Shown: piece by piece, positions 26,959-36,351 of the stretch
How positions within the stretch are numbered: position 1 is the first letter of the stretch
Layout of the letters: every line of letters starts with the position of its first letter
DNA from: an uncultured Verrucomicrobiota bacterium
Lineage (GTDB): Bacteria > Verrucomicrobiota > Verrucomicrobiia > Opitutales > Seribacteraceae
Length of the DNA: 64,000 nt
Direction of reading: 5' to 3'
Assembly: GCA_902580225.1 (NCBI GenBank)
Contig: CACHJU010000001.1
Coordinates: forward strand, 102,363-166,362
The notes under the pieces: model-generated
The model's input: only the letters and a program-made list of their open reading frames with translations
What the model was told of the DNA's origin: nothing
The model's database searches: none
Position numbers and translations under genes: made by a program

Positions 26959-28668
26959 ATGATTATGCCTTTTCTAATTTCCATATTTTGGCTCTTTGTC
27001 ACCCCGCTTTGCCTATCGGCAAAGGCACCCAATTTTATTCTCATATATGCCGATGATCTTGGCTACGCGGACACATCGGTACAGATGATGGATGCCGAGC
27101 CCTCGACTCGTAATGATTTCATTCAAACACCCGGAATCGAACGGCTCGCTCAAATCGGAGCCCGCTTTACCGCGGCATACGCTCCATCACCTACCTGTAC
27201 CGCATCCCGAATCAGTATTCAGCACGGTCAGTCGACCGCCAAGATTCAGTACCGGAATGTTTTTGATGTTCTTTCTGTCGTTCAGCGTCCGGATGGCTAC
27301 GATGCTGAAGTGACTATTCCCGAAATGTTGAAAGAATCTGGGAAGAACTACATCACCGCTCATTTTGGTAAAGGATGTAGTGCAATGGGACGATTTGACG
27401 AGGCCGGTTACGATATTACCGATGAAAACCCAGGTGAACCGGGAGGCAATGGCAACGGGCATGGTTCCTATTGGGATCCGATTAAGGACAAAACCCCGTT
27501 TCCCCCGGACAATCCGAAACGGATGCACTCGTTGCGAAAAGATGCTGCAGACTTCCTCAAGAAACATGCCGGAAAGCGGCCCTTCTTTATGATGGTTTCA
27601 CATTACGCACCGCATATTCCTTTTGTCTGCACACGGGAGGCTTTTGAACGAACTAAAAAGCGGTGGATCGCAGCAGGATATGATACCAAAGGCCTGGTAG
27701 AACTAAACGATGATCCGGTTAACAATCCGAAAGGAGAAGCAAATAAAAAGATTACCTATGCAGCCATGGTGGAGGAAATGGATCTCACATTGGTCGATGT
27801 GCTTGATGCGCTTGAGCAAACAGGTGAACTGGAGAATACCTACATTATCTTTACCTCTGATAATGGAGGCGGTTATGCCGAAAATCGGAAAGTGGATGGA
27901 GCAATCCGTAGGTTTAATGGTCCTTTGCAAGAGGGCAAACGTTCGATTTATGAGGGTGGGATCCGTGTGCCCACCGTCATATCTGGGCCAGGGATTAAAG
28001 CGGGTTCGCAATGCGATGTGCCCATCGTACAGTGGGATTTCCTACCCACCTTTCATGACCTGAGCGGGAGTGAGGCACCTATGCCTCCAAACACGGATGG
28101 AGGAAGTTTGCGTCAGGTATTTAAGAAAGGGAACAAGGGAAAGGTCAAGCGGGTTGCACCGGGAATTATCCATCATTACACCTGCCACTACCATCCGCCG
28201 ATCAGTTCAATCATTATGGGTGATTATAAATTGATGCGTCATTTAAACTCCAATGAATTTAAATTGTTTAACTTGAAAACGGACTATCGCGAGGAAAAGA
28301 ATTTGGCATCCACCATGCCAGAGAAGGTTAAGGAAATGGATCAGGTTTGCCGGAAATATGTCAAGAAAGTGGATGGCGGAACGGCTGAACAGGTTAGACA
28401 GGCACACCATAAACTAATGGATCATTTCAGCCAGCAGTCTATTGACGGATACAAGAAAAAGTTAGCGGCTCTCAAGGAACAGAACCTTTCTGATTTTGAA
28501 GATCGTAAAGCTGATATGCTTAAGGAGTTGAACCAAAATCTTTTCAAAAATGTTGTGAACAAGGAAAAAACAAATGTTCACCGAACCCTTTATTCATGGA
28601 GAGAGGGGCCGGAAAAGAATGAGGCCGAAAAAAATGCCCGTATCAAATTTGTAGAATTTAGCGAGTAA
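26959..28668 (+). CDS. Sulfatase, tandem copy 2 (CTASR, GKG)
   Basis: 569 residues with a signal peptide (about 1-20; LFVTPLCLSAKA), NFILIYADDLGYADTSV at 25-41, and the formylglycine motif C80-TASRISIQHG (codon at 27196-27198) with Ala in place of Pro. The GKWH motif is replaced by HFGKGCSAMG, so the His that normally assists catalysis is absent at that spot. SHYAPHIPF, TSDNGGGYAE and LQEGKRSIYEGGIRVP are preserved. The substrate-side stretch NGNGHG is shared with copy 4. A helical C-terminal tail of about 90 residues (SQQSIDGYKKKLAALKEQ and onward) follows the fold. The gene begins 5 bases after copy 1. It is most likely an active but specialised sulfatase. Confidence 0.9.
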   Translation: MIMPFLISIFWLFVTPLCLSAKAPNFILIYADDLGYADTSVQMMDAEPSTRNDFIQTPGIERLAQIGARFTAAYAPSPTCTASRISIQHGQSTAKIQYRNVFDVLSVVQRPDGYDAEVTIPEMLKESGKNYITAHFGKGCSAMGRFDEAGYDITDENPGEPGGNGNGHGSYWDPIKDKTPFPPDNPKRMHSLRKDAADFLKKHAGKRPFFMMVSHYAPHIPFVCTREAFERTKKRWIAAGYDTKGLVELNDDPVNNPKGEANKKITYAAMVEEMDLTLVDVLDALEQTGELENTYIIFTSDNGGGYAENRKVDGAIRRFNGPLQEGKRSIYEGGIRVPTVISGPGIKAGSQCDVPIVQWDFLPTFHDLSGSEAPMPPNTDGGSLRQVFKKGNKGKVKRVAPGIIHHYTCHYHPPISSIIMGDYKLMRHLNSNEFKLFNLKTDYREEKNLASTMPEKVKEMDQVCRKYVKKVDGGTAEQVRQAHHKLMDHFSQQSIDGYKKKLAALKEQNLSDFEDRKADMLKELNQNLFKNVVNKEKTNVHRTLYSWREGPEKNEAEKNARIKFVEFSE

Positions 28669-28696
28669 TATCAATTTCAAAATACTAGTTTAACTT

Positions 28697-30367
28697 ATGA
28701 AAAATTTTTGGTTTCGATTCTCTCTCTTAATCCTTTGTGCTTTCTCGTCTTTGGCTAAGGATGCTCCCAATTTCATCATAATTTACATGGATGATCTGGG
28801 CTGGCATCAAACTTCCGTTCGAATGATGGATTCAGAACCGTTGTCCAAGCATTCTTTTTACAAGACACCCAATGTGGAACGCCTGGCCAAAATGGGTAGG
28901 TGTTTCTCCAACGGCTATGCACCCACTGCGACTTGTACGGGATCACGCGTGAGCATATTATTTGGCCAAACATCCGCCCGTACCCATTATCGATATGTGT
29001 TTGATGTCTTTCATCAAAAGCAACGCCCCGAGGGTTATGCCGGACAATATTCTCTAGCGGATTCAGTAAAGACTGCCGGTAAGAATTACATCACGGCCCA
29101 CTTCGGCAAGGGGATGACTGAGAAACTCAAGCTTGTGAATTATGATGTTACCGATGAATACGAAGAGCATGCACCTAATGGTAATTTACATGGTGAAAAA
29201 ATTGATATTTCTTCACGCAAGGATCTCCCGCTGGACAACCCGAAGCGAATCTATTCACTGATCGATGAATCGATGAAATTTCTCAAGAAACATGCCGGAA
29301 AGCGTCCGTTTATGATGATGGTTTCCCATTATTCGGTTCATGTCCCACATGCTGCGACCCAAAAATACATGGACAAATGGCAGGCAAGATATGATGCCCT
29401 CGAAAAACCTAAAGACAAGGAGGAGTTGAGGCTTTTTGAAAGGGAATGCAATCCTCTGTACGCAGCCATGTTGGAAGAAACGGATCAGCACATTGGCATC
29501 CTTCTTGATTATCTCAAAAATGCGGGAGAGCTGGATAACACTTATTTCATTTTCACTTCAGACAATGGAAGTGAATGCATTCCGCGTACCAAGGAAAATC
29601 GTCGCTACAACGGCCCACTTCAAGAAGGGAAGTACTCTTGCTTTGAAGGGGGGATTCGCGTGCCTTTTGTGGTGGCAGGCCCGGGAATCAAGGGCGGCAC
29701 TTATTGTGATGTTCCGGTTGTTCAGTGGGATTTGCTTGCTACTCTGCACGACTTGTGTGGTAACAATACACCTTTGCCTGATGATATCGACGGGGGTAGT
29801 TTGAGGGATGTCTTTTTCAAGGGTAACCATGGAAAGGTTAAACGCCGGGCACCGGGAATTGTTCATCACTTTCCAAGTCATTACCAAGTGCCCATTAGTG
29901 CCATTCGAATAGGAGACTATAAGTTCATGCGTAATATGAACACGGATGAAAAGAAACTTTTCAATGTTGCGGTCGATTACCGCGAGAAGAATGATCTTGC
30001 TCAAAAAATGCCCGAAAAAGTGGCCTCTATGGATAAGATTCTACGAGCCTATATCGAGGAGGTTGATGGGGGGGATGTGAAGGACAGCTATCAGGCATTT
30101 TATGAAACTATGGATGATTTCGAAGGTCGGGCGGTAAAGGACCATCAGCGTAAAATGAAAGACCTCGAAGCTAAGATGCCGAGCGACTTCGAACATCAGA
30201 AATCCCTGATTAATCTGGAATTAGAGCTTAAAAAGCGTAGCTTTTATGCGAACCGAGAGATCACTAAAAGGCAGGAAACTTGGCCCGGTTGGTATGACAC
30301 AGCCCGTAAAACCGCGGAAGCAGAAATCGGTATGACCAAAGGTGGGAAGCTGATCAAAAAAAAGTAA
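28697..30367 (+). CDS. Sulfatase-like protein, tandem copy 3 (CTGSR, GKG)
   Basis: 556 residues with a signal peptide (LLILCAFSSLA) and NFIIIYMDDLGWHQTSV at 25-41. The formylglycine position is C80 but the motif reads C-T-G-S-R (codons 28934-28948): Gly sits where CxPxR or CxAxR sulfatases have Pro or Ala. The GKWH motif is HFGKGMTEKL, again without His. SHYSVHVPH, TSDNGSECIP and LQEGKYSCFEGGIRVP remain. Everything else in the fold is kept, with no stop or frameshift, so the gene is not decaying in an obvious way. Whether an FGE would still convert C80 is uncertain. A helical tail (DHQRKMKDLEAKMPS) closes the protein. It lies 28 bases after copy 2. Confidence 0.88.
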   Translation: MKNFWFRFSLLILCAFSSLAKDAPNFIIIYMDDLGWHQTSVRMMDSEPLSKHSFYKTPNVERLAKMGRCFSNGYAPTATCTGSRVSILFGQTSARTHYRYVFDVFHQKQRPEGYAGQYSLADSVKTAGKNYITAHFGKGMTEKLKLVNYDVTDEYEEHAPNGNLHGEKIDISSRKDLPLDNPKRIYSLIDESMKFLKKHAGKRPFMMMVSHYSVHVPHAATQKYMDKWQARYDALEKPKDKEELRLFERECNPLYAAMLEETDQHIGILLDYLKNAGELDNTYFIFTSDNGSECIPRTKENRRYNGPLQEGKYSCFEGGIRVPFVVAGPGIKGGTYCDVPVVQWDLLATLHDLCGNNTPLPDDIDGGSLRDVFFKGNHGKVKRRAPGIVHHFPSHYQVPISAIRIGDYKFMRNMNTDEKKLFNVAVDYREKNDLAQKMPEKVASMDKILRAYIEEVDGGDVKDSYQAFYETMDDFEGRAVKDHQRKMKDLEAKMPSDFEHQKSLINLELELKKRSFYANREITKRQETWPGWYDTARKTAEAEIGMTKGGKLIKKK

Positions 30368-30414
30368 ATTACCGACTTATCTCAAAAGATTTTATTTCTC
30401 TACATTAATTACTC

Positions 30415-32022
30415 ATGAAAATATTCACCCTCGGCAGTTTAACTTTAATCCTATCCTGCTTCTGTCTCTATGGAAAGAAAGCTCCCAACTTCATCCTCAT
30501 CTATGCTGATGATCTGGGCTATACCCAGACGAGTGTTCCAATGATGAAGGATCGTCCTGAGCTTGGTCATTCCCTGCATCAGACCCCAAATTTGGAAAAG
30601 TTGGCAAAGCGAGGTATGCGTTTTTCGAACGCCTATTGTCCATCTCCGGTTTGCACCTCTTCCCGGGCAAGTATCCAGTTTGGAATGACTACCGCTCGGG
30701 TGGGTTGTGTTTCCATTCACGATGTGGTGATGAATAAAAGGCAGGTAGATTTTGAAAAGAAACTTTCCTTGGCGGAAATGCTTAAGGAATCGGGAAAGGG
30801 GTATGTAAGTGGCTTTTTTGGCAAAGGTTGCACTCCCCTCGGCTGGTTCAAGGATCATGGATATGACGAGACTGATTTCATTCACAAACACCCCAATGGC
30901 AACGGACATGGGGACTGGTGGGAACCGGCAGACAAAACCCTTATCCCACTCGATGATCCTAAACGTGTTTTCAGCTTAGCCAAGACTTCCAATGCATTCC
31001 TCGAAAAAAGAGCCAAGGATAAGAAACCTTTCTTTTTGACGATCTCTCATTATGCCTTGCATGTTCGAAATATGTCTTTGAAAAGCACCCGCAGAAAATA
31101 TTTGGATATGGTTGCTGAACGGGAAGGTATCGAGGACAAGATTCCTGACATTTCAAAGTTTGACCATAATGCTGAAGAAATGCCCCTAAAGATGCGGTCT
31201 TATTGGGAACGGGCCAATTATGCTGCGATGATGGAAAACATGGATACCTCGATTGGTATGGTGCTCGACCGGCTGAATGAACTGGGTATGCAAAAAAATA
31301 CCTTTGTGATTTTTTCTTCCGATAATGGTGGAGGAGCGAGTAATAAACCACTCCAAGGAGGGAAAGCGAGAATGTGGGAGGGTGGCATTCGGGTGCCAAT
31401 GATCGTGGCCGGACCTGGTATTCCTGTCAATTCCCAGTGTGATATTCCAGTTGCTCAATGGGACTACCTTCCGACCATGCACAAACTTTCGGGAAGTGAG
31501 GCCCCACTGCCCAAGGACTTGGATGGGGTAAACTTGCGTTCTGTCCTCAGGAAGGGAAATGAGGGAAAACTTCCCAAGCGGGACACGGGTCTGGTCTTTC
31601 ACTTCCCTGCCTACTACACGATCCCGATCACTTCTTATCGGGACGGAGATTTCAAATTAATGCGTCATTTAAACACCGGTGAGATTAAGCTCTTTGATGT
31701 GGCCAAGGACATGGGGGAAACCAAGGATTTATCCGCTTCCATGCCAGAGAAAAGAGATTCTATGGTTCGGAAACTCGATGCTTACTTGAAGAAAGTAGGA
31801 GCGTGGACTATGGAGGAAGTCTATGAAACCCGTCTTGATGAATTAAACAAATGGATCGGAGAGAAGCAGCAGCAGATTTCGGACTGTCAGAAAAAACTTA
31901 AGAATTCCCCGGATGACAAACAGATTAAAGTACAATTGAAACAGGCACAGGATTCCCTAAGCAAATTCCAAAAGACCCGTACCCATGTCCTGGCTAACCA
32001 ATCCTCTTCCAAATGGCTGTAA
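30415..32022 (+). CDS. Sulfatase-like protein, tandem copy 4 (CTSSR, GKG)
   Basis: 535 residues with a signal-like N-terminus (LTLILSCFCLYG) and NFILIYADDLGYTQTSV at 25-41. The formylglycine position is C80 in C-T-S-S-R (codon at 30652-30654), with Ser in place of Pro/Ala. FFGKGCTPLGW replaces GKWH. SHYALHVRN, SSDNGGGAS and LQGGKARMWEGGIRVP are kept. The shared subgroup stretch LDDPKRVFSLAKTS and NGNGHG are present. The C-terminal tail of about 75 residues is a strong coiled-coil candidate (KWIGEKQQQISDCQKKLKNS), longer and more regular than in the other copies. It is the last gene of the block; the next gene begins about 54 bases later with a weak start and is functionally different. Confidence 0.88.
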   Translation: MKIFTLGSLTLILSCFCLYGKKAPNFILIYADDLGYTQTSVPMMKDRPELGHSLHQTPNLEKLAKRGMRFSNAYCPSPVCTSSRASIQFGMTTARVGCVSIHDVVMNKRQVDFEKKLSLAEMLKESGKGYVSGFFGKGCTPLGWFKDHGYDETDFIHKHPNGNGHGDWWEPADKTLIPLDDPKRVFSLAKTSNAFLEKRAKDKKPFFLTISHYALHVRNMSLKSTRRKYLDMVAEREGIEDKIPDISKFDHNAEEMPLKMRSYWERANYAAMMENMDTSIGMVLDRLNELGMQKNTFVIFSSDNGGGASNKPLQGGKARMWEGGIRVPMIVAGPGIPVNSQCDIPVAQWDYLPTMHKLSGSEAPLPKDLDGVNLRSVLRKGNEGKLPKRDTGLVFHFPAYYTIPITSYRDGDFKLMRHLNTGEIKLFDVAKDMGETKDLSASMPEKRDSMVRKLDAYLKKVGAWTMEEVYETRLDELNKWIGEKQQQISDCQKKLKNSPDDKQIKVQLKQAQDSLSKFQKTRTHVLANQSSSKWL

Positions 32023-32075
32023 CTCGGGGTATTTTTTAATTCGTATTCAACAGGACGGCAGCTAAGTTCTTTGCT

Positions 32076-33065
32076 TTGGAAATTGAGCAGGTAGATAGTT
32101 TTATTTTAGAACGAACCAAAGCGAATCGGATTACGAACCGGGTCGAAGTTCAAAGCCTTTGGAGTGGATACGGGAGTATTCAACGGGTGGACTTGGATGG
32201 AGGTGAGTTTTCAAGTATTATTGTGAAGCATGTTCAGCCTGGCAGGGGATTTCACCCAAGGGGATGGAATACAGATCTGTCTCACCAGCGAAAACTCAAA
32301 TCCTACCAAGTGGAAGCAAATTGGTACCGAAAACAGGATGTGGATTGCAAAAATGGCTTCGCACGGATTCCAGCTTGCTTGGGAACGAAGAAGGAAGGAG
32401 ATGAGGTATTACTTCTATTGGAAGATTTAGATGCTTCTGGATTTAAAGGCCGTAAGAGTTTCGTCAACCAGACTGAGTGGGAGGCATGTGTCAGCTGGTT
32501 AGCTAACTTCCATGCCGAGAATTTGGATGGGGATGCGACTGGGCTATGGGAGAGTGGAACCTATTGGCACTTGGAGACGAGACCCGACGAATTGGAGCGG
32601 TTGGATGATCAGGTAATGAAAAAGGCAGCCCCCGCGATTGCTACCAAGTTAAAAACCAATAAGTTTCAAACTCTGGTTCATGGCGATGCCAAGTTGGCAA
32701 ACTTCTGTTTCAATGCAGACGGAACTCGGGTGGCGGCAGTCGATTTTCAATATGTCGGGGCAGGTTGTGGGATGAAAGATTTAGCCTATTTTGTCGGTAG
32801 TTGTTTTCGAGATGAGGAAGCGGAAGAAATGGAGGTTGAGGTCCTTAATTATTATTTTACTCAGTTTCGAAAATTACTTGCACGAATAAATAGTGAAGTG
32901 TCTGGCCAAGAAGTTGAGGGGGACTGGCGTCCTTTATACCGTGTCGCTTGGGCTGACTTTCATCGTTTTATGAAGGGTTGGAGTCCAGGGCACTGGAAGC
33001 TCAGCGATTACAGTGAACGGGTCACCTGGGAAGTAATTGAATCCTTGCGGGAGGAAAACGCCTGA
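32076..33065 (+). CDS. Aminoglycoside phosphotransferase/choline-kinase-like kinase
   Basis: A cytosolic protein of about 329 residues with an APH/EcKinase-type fold. Visible are a nucleotide-loop-like start ([13 protein letters not shown] near 28-40), IIVKHVQP with the likely ATP-binding Lys near 50, the hinge [13 protein letters not shown] near 108-120, the catalytic motif [11 protein letters not shown] near 200-210 (HGDxxxxN), and [12 protein letters not shown] near 221-232 (DFQ in place of DFG). No signal peptide is present. The TTG start is weak and the true start is uncertain, as the frame is open upstream without an ATG. The stop overlaps the next ATG (TGATG), so it is translationally coupled to a phosphatase-like gene. 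The substrate is unknown; a small alcohol or sugar is likely. Confidence 0.78.
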   Translation: MEIEQVDSFILERTKANRITNRVEVQSLWSGYGSIQRVDLDGGEFSSIIVKHVQPGRGFHPRGWNTDLSHQRKLKSYQVEANWYRKQDVDCKNGFARIPACLGTKKEGDEVLLLLEDLDASGFKGRKSFVNQTEWEACVSWLANFHAENLDGDATGLWESGTYWHLETRPDELERLDDQVMKKAAPAIATKLKTNKFQTLVHGDAKLANFCFNADGTRVAAVDFQYVGAGCGMKDLAYFVGSCFRDEEAEEMEVEVLNYYFTQFRKLLARINSEVSGQEVEGDWRPLYRVAWADFHRFMKGWSPGHWKLSDYSERVTWEVIESLREENA

Positions 33066-33922
33066 TGGATCTCAATCGGCTAACAATTCATGCGGTAAAT
33101 GCGGCTCTTGATGCAGGTAATTTGATCAAACATTATCAGGATATTGAGGTACAAGTTTTACATAAGGATGGGGGAGACACTTATGCTTCTCAAGTGGTGA
33201 CCGAGGTGGATCAAAAAGCACAGGATGCAATCTTGCGAATTCTTACGCCGACTTGTTGTGAGTTTGATTTGGCATTACTAACTGAGGAAAGTGAAGACGA
33301 CCGTTCCCGTTTCGAGAAGAATTATTTTTGGTGTATTGATCCTTTGGATGGCACTCTGTCTTTCACTCGAGAAGAATCAGGCTATTCGGTTTCTATCGCT
33401 TTGGTTGCCCGGGATGGTTCGCCTCAAATCGGAGTGGTCTACGATCCGGTGCATGATATTCTTTGGCAGGCAACCAAAGGATACGGGGTGAAAAGGAATG
33501 GTATACCATGGAAAATGCAATCGAAGGGAAACGAGTTGGTCTTTACTTACGATCGAAGTTTTGAAGATCATCCTGAACGATTACGGGTTTTAAGGCAGTT
33601 GGAAAACTATGCTGGTTCAGTTGGACTGCAAGGGGTAGTGGCGACTCAATTCGGTGGAGCCGTAATCAATGCCTGTCATTCTCTGGAGTCGGCTCCCGGG
33701 TGTCATTTTAAATTTTCCAAGCCACAGGAGGGTGGGGGTAGTATTTGGGATTATGGAGCCACCGCTTGTCTGTATGAAGAAGCGGGTGCTGAAGTAAGCG
33801 ATGTGCATGGTAATCCACTTGATTTAAACCGGAGGGATTCAACTTTTATGAATCATGGGGGTGTTGTTTATGCTACGGATCAAGCACTTGCTCTCAAAAT
33901 TAGGGAAATTCTAAGCCTTTAA
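33065..33922 (+). CDS. Inositol monophosphatase-superfamily protein
   Basis: A 285-residue cytosolic phosphatase of the Li+-sensitive, Mg2+-dependent IMPase superfamily. Metal-site motifs are LLTEESED near 73-81, the hallmark WCIDPLDGTLSF near 92-103, and the C-terminal WDYGATACLYEEAGAEV near 232-248. It could act on inositol phosphate, 3'-phosphoadenosine-5'-phosphate (as CysQ does) or a sugar phosphate; the sequence alone does not decide. Its ATG overlaps the stop of the preceding kinase-like gene by one base, an arrangement that suggests matched production of the two. Their opposite chemistries (adding and removing phosphate) may control one small molecule. A PAP-phosphatase role would be interesting in a sulfatase-rich region but is speculative. 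Confidence 0.85.
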   Translation: MDLNRLTIHAVNAALDAGNLIKHYQDIEVQVLHKDGGDTYASQVVTEVDQKAQDAILRILTPTCCEFDLALLTEESEDDRSRFEKNYFWCIDPLDGTLSFTREESGYSVSIALVARDGSPQIGVVYDPVHDILWQATKGYGVKRNGIPWKMQSKGNELVFTYDRSFEDHPERLRVLRQLENYAGSVGLQGVVATQFGGAVINACHSLESAPGCHFKFSKPQEGGGSIWDYGATACLYEEAGAEVSDVHGNPLDLNRRDSTFMNHGGVVYATDQALALKIREILSL

Positions 33923-34016
33923 TTTTGCCCTTTGATTGATTTTCGAAAATTCATTGAGTCTCTCCTTATCCCTTGCCACAAAGAGAGATAAAATGAAAAG
34001 GTAAATTTATTATATT

Positions 34017-36179
34017 ATGAAAAATCTAATCCTTTTTTTACAAACATCCTGTCTTATTTTACCCAGTGTTGCCTTTGGAGGGGAGCGCCCCAACATTCTT
34101 TATTTATATGTGGATGACCTCGGTTGGGGCTCCATTGGCCCGAATGGTCAAGCTGAGAGAAAAGCGGCAGGTAAGCCCTATGTGCTTACGCCAAATTTGG
34201 ACCGCTTGGCGGAGCAGGGAATCAATTTTACCCGAGGTTATGGATGCACGGTATGCTCCCCCGCACGGTCATCGCAGCAAACCGGGTTTCATCAGGGGTA
34301 TACCTTTGCTGACCGTAATGATCCGGACAATGCCAAGAAGGCAATCCGTAAGGATGACATTACCATGGGAGACGCACTTATCAGGGCTGGCTATGCTACC
34401 GGATATTGGGGAAAGTGGGGATATGGAGGATCGAAGGATATGCAAAATCCGACTATCGATAATGTGCAGACTCTTCCCACTTCTCACGGGTACAAGTTTG
34501 TCGTCGCGGAACTCCATCATGTACGTGCTCATACCTTTTTTCAACCAACCCTTTGGAATGCACCCTCGACAGGGTGGACACCCGGATTTATTGAGCTCAA
34601 GGCTAACAGCATGGCAAAATACAGGAATCAACAGTCTTATTCGAATTATCCTGCATTTCAGAATCATCCTGAATATCCCGATCCTGCCTATTGTGATGAT
34701 GTTTACGCATTTGCTTGCCTTGATTTTGTCAGAAATCAGGCACAAGAATACAATCTTTCAGGTAAGCCATTTTTTGGCTTATTTGCGGCTCAGATTCCAC
34801 ATGCTCCTTTCAAGGAAGTGGAAAAACTTCCGAGCTGGGATCATGACTACAGAGATAAATCTTTTTTTAAAAATTTATCTCCCCAATCCCAACAGTGGTG
34901 TGCCATGGTCACACGAATCGATGCTCACTTTGGTAATATTCTGGAAGCACTCGAAGACCCGAATGGAGATGGGGATAAGTCAGATTCTGTTGCTGATAAT
35001 ACGCTGGTTGTTTTTCAATCGGATAACGGAGGTCCGGGTGGGAGTAATCGTGAACAATTAGACGCGAACGGAGGACTTCAGGGATCAAAGGGAAGTATTT
35101 ATGAAGGAGGTATTCGAGTACCCACTATAATGCGCTGGACAGAGAAAATTACTCATCAATCAAAGTTGAAAAAAGGATCGAGTACTGACTTGGTGATGGA
35201 TTGTTCGGATTTGCTACCCACTTTTTGTGAACTTGCAGGAGCACCCATTCCTCTTGGAGTGAGCGGTGTCTCCCTTGCTCCAACTCTTACAGGGAAAGGC
35301 ATTCAACGACCAAGAGATTTTTTGATTCATGAAGCAGGAAATCAGGCGTCGATTATTCAAGGGCAGTATAAATTAATTCGCCCACGTGGAGATACGAAGT
35401 CATCGGCAAGCAATAAAACGAAAAAACGAAAAAAGGAACCCGTTACCATGCTTTTTGATCTGAATACTGATCCTGCGGAGCAAAATAATCTGGCTAATGT
35501 TCACCCTCAATTGGTTAAAAAGCTTAATGCACTAATGATCGCGGAACGGGTGGATGAACCCGCAGGGTTTGCTAATACCTATCATACATGGAATGCGAAA
35601 ACCAAAAATAGTTCCCTTGGTTCCTCTTCAAATTGGTCGGAGTATATTTATGAAAATGCGGAAGTGATCTATATGAAGGAAAGTGGCGTACCCAAATCTT
35701 ACTGGTGTGCTCGGATTCAAGAGGGAACGGCAGTCGCATTGAAAGAAATTAATTTTCTAGGCCTCGAGATAAGCGGAGTTCTTGTCGTAAAGAAGGGAGC
35801 AAAAGTAAGTGCAAGAAATGAACTGAGAGTCTCTAATGCAGGGCAAGTCAACCTACAAGGAGGAATGATCGAGTCTCAACGTTGGCTTGAGATAAAAAAG
35901 GGAGGAGTGCTTAAGGGATACGGAATTGTTAAAGGGAATCTTTATAACCAAGGAACATTTGCTTTGCAGATGGACAAACCTTTACAGGTTGATGGTACTG
36001 TAAACTTATCCGGCAGGTTGGAGTTATTGAAAACAGGAACAATCAATAATGGTGAAAGTTACACCGTACTTCAGGCCAATTCGATTGCAGGTGGATTTGT
36101 AAATGATGAGGTGTCAATTGGCGGCAAAAGTTTTTCGGTCTTCTACACTCCAACCTCGGTTACCGTGAAAGCAAAGTAG
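34017..36179 (+). CDS. Sulfatase (CSPAR) with C-terminal beta-repeat domain
   Basis: 720 residues. A signal peptide (MKNLILFLQTSCLILPSVAFG) is followed by NILYLYVDDLGWGS at 26-39. The formylglycine motif C80-SPARSSQQTG is canonical. WGKWGYGG replaces GKWH (Lys kept, His missing), and QSDNGGPGG lies near 335. The catalytic fold ends near residue 520. The last 190 residues are a Gly/Val-rich repeat pattern (GVLVVKKGAKVSA; NELRVSNAGQVNLQGG; GVLKGYGIVKGNLYNQG). This resembles the beta-helix repeats of autotransporter passengers and of large Verrucomicrobia surface proteins. I infer surface anchoring or polysaccharide contact for that part. It is monocistronic by spacing (94 bases upstream, 172 downstream). 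Confidence 0.9.
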   Translation: MKNLILFLQTSCLILPSVAFGGERPNILYLYVDDLGWGSIGPNGQAERKAAGKPYVLTPNLDRLAEQGINFTRGYGCTVCSPARSSQQTGFHQGYTFADRNDPDNAKKAIRKDDITMGDALIRAGYATGYWGKWGYGGSKDMQNPTIDNVQTLPTSHGYKFVVAELHHVRAHTFFQPTLWNAPSTGWTPGFIELKANSMAKYRNQQSYSNYPAFQNHPEYPDPAYCDDVYAFACLDFVRNQAQEYNLSGKPFFGLFAAQIPHAPFKEVEKLPSWDHDYRDKSFFKNLSPQSQQWCAMVTRIDAHFGNILEALEDPNGDGDKSDSVADNTLVVFQSDNGGPGGSNREQLDANGGLQGSKGSIYEGGIRVPTIMRWTEKITHQSKLKKGSSTDLVMDCSDLLPTFCELAGAPIPLGVSGVSLAPTLTGKGIQRPRDFLIHEAGNQASIIQGQYKLIRPRGDTKSSASNKTKKRKKEPVTMLFDLNTDPAEQNNLANVHPQLVKKLNALMIAERVDEPAGFANTYHTWNAKTKNSSLGSSSNWSEYIYENAEVIYMKESGVPKSYWCARIQEGTAVALKEINFLGLEISGVLVVKKGAKVSARNELRVSNAGQVNLQGGMIESQRWLEIKKGGVLKGYGIVKGNLYNQGTFALQMDKPLQVDGTVNLSGRLELLKTGTINNGESYTVLQANSIAGGFVNDEVSIGGKSFSVFYTPTSVTVKAK

Positions 36180-36351
36180 CAGGCATTTCCTTAACTCTAA
36201 TTTCCGTCTTTTAAAATTGAAAACTTGACGGGTTTTAAAAGGTACCTTCATTATATTTGTTTTACTTTATCAAAACTGATCGGTTGCACGCCCTGCCTTT
36301 TTTGTTCATCAAAAAGTATAACCCGATTAACTAGCCAACCCTCAACTTGCC

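Noticed and set aside
34066..35061. 331-codon frame inside the sulfatase at 34017
   Set aside because: Shifted frame of a clear sulfatase; many Ile/Leu/Arg runs and no recognisable domain.
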